From: CAVUCE01 sp963739985
GTDB taxonomy: Bacteria; Bacteroidota; Ignavibacteria; Ignavibacteriales; Ignavibacteriaceae
Reading direction: 5' to 3'
DNA: 64,000 bases
Assembly: GCA_963739985.1 (NCBI GenBank)
Contig: CAVUCE010000022.1
Location: 310,001 to 374,000 of the forward strand
A program made the translations under genes and the position numbers. Under the pieces are notes generated by a model. That model saw only the letters and a program-made list of their open reading frames with translations, did no database searches and was not told the DNA's origin. Shown piece by piece: positions 60,864 through 64,000 of this stretch (position 1 is the stretch's first letter; each line of letters begins with the position of its first letter).

Positions 60864-62675
60864 ATGTCCGAACAAACCAAAGGTTTGGTGACCCCCGATG
60901 ATTACGAAAAAGCCAAGAAACAATTTAATGATGAAGAGTATTCTCAGGAAGAATTCTTAACATTAGCGAAGCTTTACGCGGAATCTATCAAAGACGTAAA
61001 AGAAGGCGAACTTGTAAAGGGTAGAATTGTTCGCGTTCAAGGTGATAACGTTATTCTTGACGTAGGCTTCAAGTCAGAAGGTTCAATCCCCAAAAACGAA
61101 TTTTACGAATCTGAACAAATTAATATCGGTGACGAAGTTGAAGTAGTTCTCGAAAGTGTTGAAGATCAGGATGGTAATCTTGTACTCAGCAAGCAAAGAG
61201 CTGATTTCTTAAGAATTTGGGATAAAGTTGTCAGTGCTCATGAAACCGGTGAAATTATCCAAGGAAAAATCCTTAAAAGAATTAAAGGCGGTATGGTTGT
61301 AGACTTAATGGGAATGGAAGCTTTCCTTCCCGGTTCACAAATCGATATTCGTCCTATTCGTGATTTTGATGCATTTGTTGGTCAAACAATGGACTTCAAA
61401 GTTGTTAAGGTAAATATTCCTACAGAAAACGTTGTTGTTTCTCATAAAGTACTTGTTGAAGAAGAAATTGCAGATCAAAGAGATGCAATTCTTAACAGCC
61501 TTGAAAAAGGTCAGATTCTTGAAGGTACAGTTAAAGCAATTACCGACTTCGGTGTGTTTGTTGATCTCGGCGGCGTTGACGGACTTATTCATATTACAGA
61601 CCTTAGCTGGGGCAGAATTAATCATCCAAATGAAGTTGTTAAACTTGATCAAACAATTAAAGTTGTTGTTACTGATTTTGATGAAGAAAAGAAGAGAATT
61701 TCTCTCAGCTTGAAAAAACTTTTACCTCATCCTTGGGAAAACATCGAAGAGAAATACAAAATCGGAGACAAAGTTTCCGGACGTGTTGTTTCTCTTACTG
61801 ATTACGGTGCTTTCATCGAAATTGAAAAAGGAATTGAAGGCTTAATTCATAACTCAGAAATGAGCTGGACTCAACACATTAAACATCCTTCTCAAGTTGT
61901 TGCAATGGGACAAGTTATTGAGGCTGTAATTCTGAGCTTAGACAAAGATGAAAAGAAGATTTCTCTCGGTATCAAACAATTAGAACCGGATCCATGGGAA
62001 AGCTTAATGCAAAAATATCCTGTTGGTTCCAAACATACAGGTATTGCACGTAACCTAACAAACTTCGGTGTTTTTGTTGAATTAGAACCAGGTGTTGACG
62101 GTTTAGTTCATATCTCTGATTTGTCATGGACAAAGAAAATTCGTCACCCCGGAGAAGTTGTTAAAAAAGGTGAGAAACTTGAAGTTATTGTTCTAGGTGT
62201 AGATGTTGAACAAAGAAAAATTTCTTTGGGACACAAACAGGTTGAAGATAATCCTTGGAATACCTTCGAAAAGACATACACTGTTGGAGCTATAACAGAA
62301 GGTAAAGTTGTTAGAATAATTGAGAAAGGTTTAATAGCAGAACTACCGGATGATGTAGACGGTTTTGTTCCTGCAACTCAATTAGCTTCAAATAAGATTA
62401 AAAATGTTGCAATTCACTTCCCTATCGATGATGTTCTTCAATTGAAAGTTATCGAATTCGATAAGGAAAACAAGAAAATTGTTTTAAGTGCGGTTGCAAT
62501 ACTTAAAGATAAATCTGAAGAAGAAATTCGGGAATATCTGGATAAACATAAATTAGATAGAGTTTCTGTTCAAGAAATTCAAGATGCTGATACTGGTGCA
62601 ATTGATAGCGCTGACTTCCCTATTTTTGAAGTCAACGACGATAAAAACTCCGGTTCATCCGATAAATCTAATTAA
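60864..62675 (+). CDS. rpsA: 30S ribosomal protein S1
   Basis: A 603-residue protein with six S1 OB-fold repeats, at about 40-105, 125-190, 210-278, 295-363, 382-450 and 468-535, for example GQILEGTVKAITDFGVFVDLGGVDGLIHITDLSW. The last 65 residues are acidic with a Ser/Lys end. S1 binds mRNA and helps initiation. A perfect SD drives it, unlike the weak sites of many neighbours. cmk is upstream; mtaB follows after a terminator. Confidence 0.97.
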   Translation: MSEQTKGLVTPDDYEKAKKQFNDEEYSQEEFLTLAKLYAESIKDVKEGELVKGRIVRVQGDNVILDVGFKSEGSIPKNEFYESEQINIGDEVEVVLESVEDQDGNLVLSKQRADFLRIWDKVVSAHETGEIIQGKILKRIKGGMVVDLMGMEAFLPGSQIDIRPIRDFDAFVGQTMDFKVVKVNIPTENVVVSHKVLVEEEIADQRDAILNSLEKGQILEGTVKAITDFGVFVDLGGVDGLIHITDLSWGRINHPNEVVKLDQTIKVVVTDFDEEKKRISLSLKKLLPHPWENIEEKYKIGDKVSGRVVSLTDYGAFIEIEKGIEGLIHNSEMSWTQHIKHPSQVVAMGQVIEAVILSLDKDEKKISLGIKQLEPDPWESLMQKYPVGSKHTGIARNLTNFGVFVELEPGVDGLVHISDLSWTKKIRHPGEVVKKGEKLEVIVLGVDVEQRKISLGHKQVEDNPWNTFEKTYTVGAITEGKVVRIIEKGLIAELPDDVDGFVPATQLASNKIKNVAIHFPIDDVLQLKVIEFDKENKKIVLSAVAILKDKSEEEIREYLDKHKLDRVSVQEIQDADTGAIDSADFPIFEVNDDKNSGSSDKSN

Positions 62676-62699
62676 TCAGATTTAACATAGTTCTATAAT

Positions 62700-62723
62700 A
62701 AGAGCGGGACTATTCCCGCTCTT
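62700..62723 (+). terminator. Terminator hairpin after rpsA
   Basis: A nine-base perfect stem AAGAGCGGG / CCCGCTCTT with a six-base loop, 25 bases after the rpsA stop. A short weak T-tail follows. Confidence 0.8.
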
Positions 62724-62744
62724 GAAATTTTAAATTGAATTGAA

Positions 62745-64000
62745 ATGGCTGGAAAAGTTGCATTACATACGCTCGGTTGTAAATTAAACTTCTCAGAAAC
62801 ATCTACTATCGGGAACGAGTTTTTAAGTAACGGTTTTGATATAGTTGATCTAAAAGAGAAAGCGGATATCTATGTCTTTAACACTTGTACTGTAACCGAA
62901 AACGCTGAAAAAGAATGCAGACAACTTGTTAGACGAGCACTTAGAACGAATCCTGAAGCCTTTGTAGTTGTTACAGGGTGCTACGCACAACTTCGTCCGG
63001 AGGAAATTGCAGGAATAGGCGGCGTTGATTTAGTATTAGGAAGTAAGGAAAAATTTAACTTATTCTCGCTAATTAAAGATTTTGAAAAGAAAGATCTTGC
63101 TTGTATTTATGTATCTCCGACTGATGAATTGAATGATTTCGGAACTGCACATTCCACAGAAGCCGATAGCAGAACCAGAGCTTACTTCAAAATTCAGGAT
63201 GGCTGCGATTACAAATGTTCTTTTTGCACAATACCTTTAGCTCGTGGTAAAAGCAGAAGCATGGAACCTAATTCTGTTATTTCCGAATTTAAGAAACTCG
63301 TTGAAAACGGTTATAAAGAAATTATTCTTACCGGTGTTAACGTCGGTGATTATGGAAAATCTTTTAACCTGAACCTTTACCAACTTTTATTAAGAATGGT
63401 TGAAATTCCGGGAGATTTTAGAATTCGCATAAGTTCAATTGAACCTAATCTTTTGTCTGATGAAATTATAGCATTAACCGCTACAAATGAAAAAATGTGT
63501 AATCATTTTCACATTCCTCTACAAAGCGGAAGCCCGGATATACTAAAATCGATGCAGCGTAGATATAAAACTTCTTACTATTCTGAATTAATTTATAAGA
63601 TTAAAAATAGAATTCCGGATGCAGGAATTGGTGTTGATGTAATTGTTGGATTTCCAGGTGAAACAGAAGAGAATTTTCTTGAAACATATAATTTCCTAAA
63701 AGAGCTCCCGATTTCTTATCTTCATGTATTTACTTACTCTGAAAGACCGGATACAAAAGCAATTGAGATGGAAGATCAAGTTGATGTTTTTGTAAGACGT
63801 AAACGTAATAATATGTTGAGAATATTAAGTGAGAAAAAAAGACATCACTTTTATGAAAGCATGCTTGGAAAAGATTTACAAGTTCTCTTTGAATCAGAAA
63901 ACCATGAAGGATTAATTAAAGGTTTTTCATCTAATTATGTAAGAGTCAGCCACAATTTTGATGTTCACCTTCAGAATGAATTTTCTCAAGTTAATGTTTC
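62745..64000 (+). CDS. mtaB: tRNA t6A37 methylthiotransferase MtaB (3' end cut by window)
   Basis: The first 418 residues of a MiaB/MtaB-type radical SAM enzyme; the frame is open to the window edge. The N-terminal MTTase domain has its three cluster Cys in LGCKLN, FNTCTV and TGCYAQ. The radical SAM motif is CDYKCSFC in IQDGCDYKCSFCTIPLARGKSRS. FHIPLQSGS and GVDVIVGFPGE follow; the TRAM-like end is starting where the window stops. It adds a methylthio group to t6A at position 37 of ANN-decoding tRNAs. The short-form N-terminus and RGKSRS segment favour MtaB over MiaB. Confidence 0.93.
   Translation, partial: MAGKVALHTLGCKLNFSETSTIGNEFLSNGFDIVDLKEKADIYVFNTCTVTENAEKECRQLVRRALRTNPEAFVVVTGCYAQLRPEEIAGIGGVDLVLGSKEKFNLFSLIKDFEKKDLACIYVSPTDELNDFGTAHSTEADSRTRAYFKIQDGCDYKCSFCTIPLARGKSRSMEPNSVISEFKKLVENGYKEIILTGVNVGDYGKSFNLNLYQLLLRMVEIPGDFRIRISSIEPNLLSDEIIALTATNEKMCNHFHIPLQSGSPDILKSMQRRYKTSYYSELIYKIKNRIPDAGIGVDVIVGFPGETEENFLETYNFLKELPISYLHVFTYSERPDTKAIEMEDQVDVFVRRKRNNMLRILSEKKRHHFYESMLGKDLQVLFESENHEGLIKGFSSNYVRVSHNFDVHLQNEFSQVNV

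Noticed and set aside
61335..61652. Minus-strand open frame of 105 codons in rpsA
   Set aside because: It is antisense to two S1 repeats and its Asn/Lys/Phe-rich sequence is a shadow.
1..64000. Mobile elements, prophage, CRISPR arrays, tRNA or rRNA genes
   Set aside because: No transposase, integrase, phage gene, regular repeat array, tRNA T-loop pattern or rRNA segment was recognised on either strand.

Overview
The window is AT-rich, densely packed bacterial chromosome with short intergenic gaps and no sign of phage, insertion sequences, CRISPR, tRNA or rRNA. The gene content suggests a member of the Ignavibacteria/Chlorobi side of the FCB group, close to Bacteroidetes. The evidence is a type IX secretion (T9SS) sorting domain with an NYPNPFNP-type motif on a multiheme cytochrome, a DUF5916 outer-membrane protein, a TonB receptor with a carboxypeptidase-like N-terminal domain, a BshB1-type deacetylase, and exported proteins that nearly all carry Gln just after the predicted signal-peptide cleavage site. 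This assignment is inferred from protein families; there is no marker rRNA in the window.

Layout. 1-5757 (minus strand): three related PAS/GAF histidine kinases in tandem, the first cut by the window edge. 6038-9568: feoA-feoB ferrous iron uptake, a Fur-family regulator and a metallo-beta-lactamase-fold hydrolase. 9650-18267: exported M28 peptidase, OB-fold membrane protein, YjbQ protein, ferredoxin, GHL10 glycosidase, a phosphatase/fructosamine-kinase pair, a two-domain FKBP lipoprotein, an M15 peptidase and BshB1. 18515-25135: exported amidohydrolase, PrmA, a glutaminyl-cyclase-like M28 lipoprotein, a PBP4-type DD-peptidase and a TatD-radical SAM fusion. 25209-30778: lipoprotein plus TonB receptor, divergent from a DUF5916 protein whose last 60 or so codons are in another frame. 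30889-34759: purM, then a nine-heme T9SS-sorted cytochrome. 35018-37893: hrcA-grpE-dnaJ. 38064-42035: an HhH protein, a one-pass membrane protein, a divergent PilM-like protein, rsmD, marC and coaD. 42353-54033: two aminotransferases, pckA, DinB and YbjQ proteins, aroE, a TPR protein, sucC and an acyl-CoA synthetase. 54279-64000: inositol monophosphatase, lon, free-methionine sulfoxide reductase, dnaX, cmk, rpsA and mtaB (cut by the window edge).

Themes. Several genes serve the cell envelope: PBP4, the M15 peptidase, GHL10, the FKBP lipoprotein, the TonB receptor and DUF5916. Several serve protein quality control and repair: HrcA/GrpE/DnaJ, Lon, fRMsr, and the fructosamine kinase with its phosphatase. 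Iron and electron transfer are represented by Feo/Fur, the ferredoxin and the nonaheme cytochrome. Strong intrinsic terminators separate most convergent gene pairs. Several starts are fixed by clear Shine-Dalgarno sequences, including TTG starts for lon and purM, so SD-led initiation appears to be used at least for some genes.

The most unusual items are the surface nonaheme cytochrome, the co-occurrence of a glutaminyl cyclase with a Gln+1 bias in exported proteins, the small PilM-like cluster without its usual partners, an orphan terminator that suggests a small RNA near 51905-51987, and the frameshift in the DUF5916 gene. No search was run, so all family names rest on reading motifs in the translated sequence.
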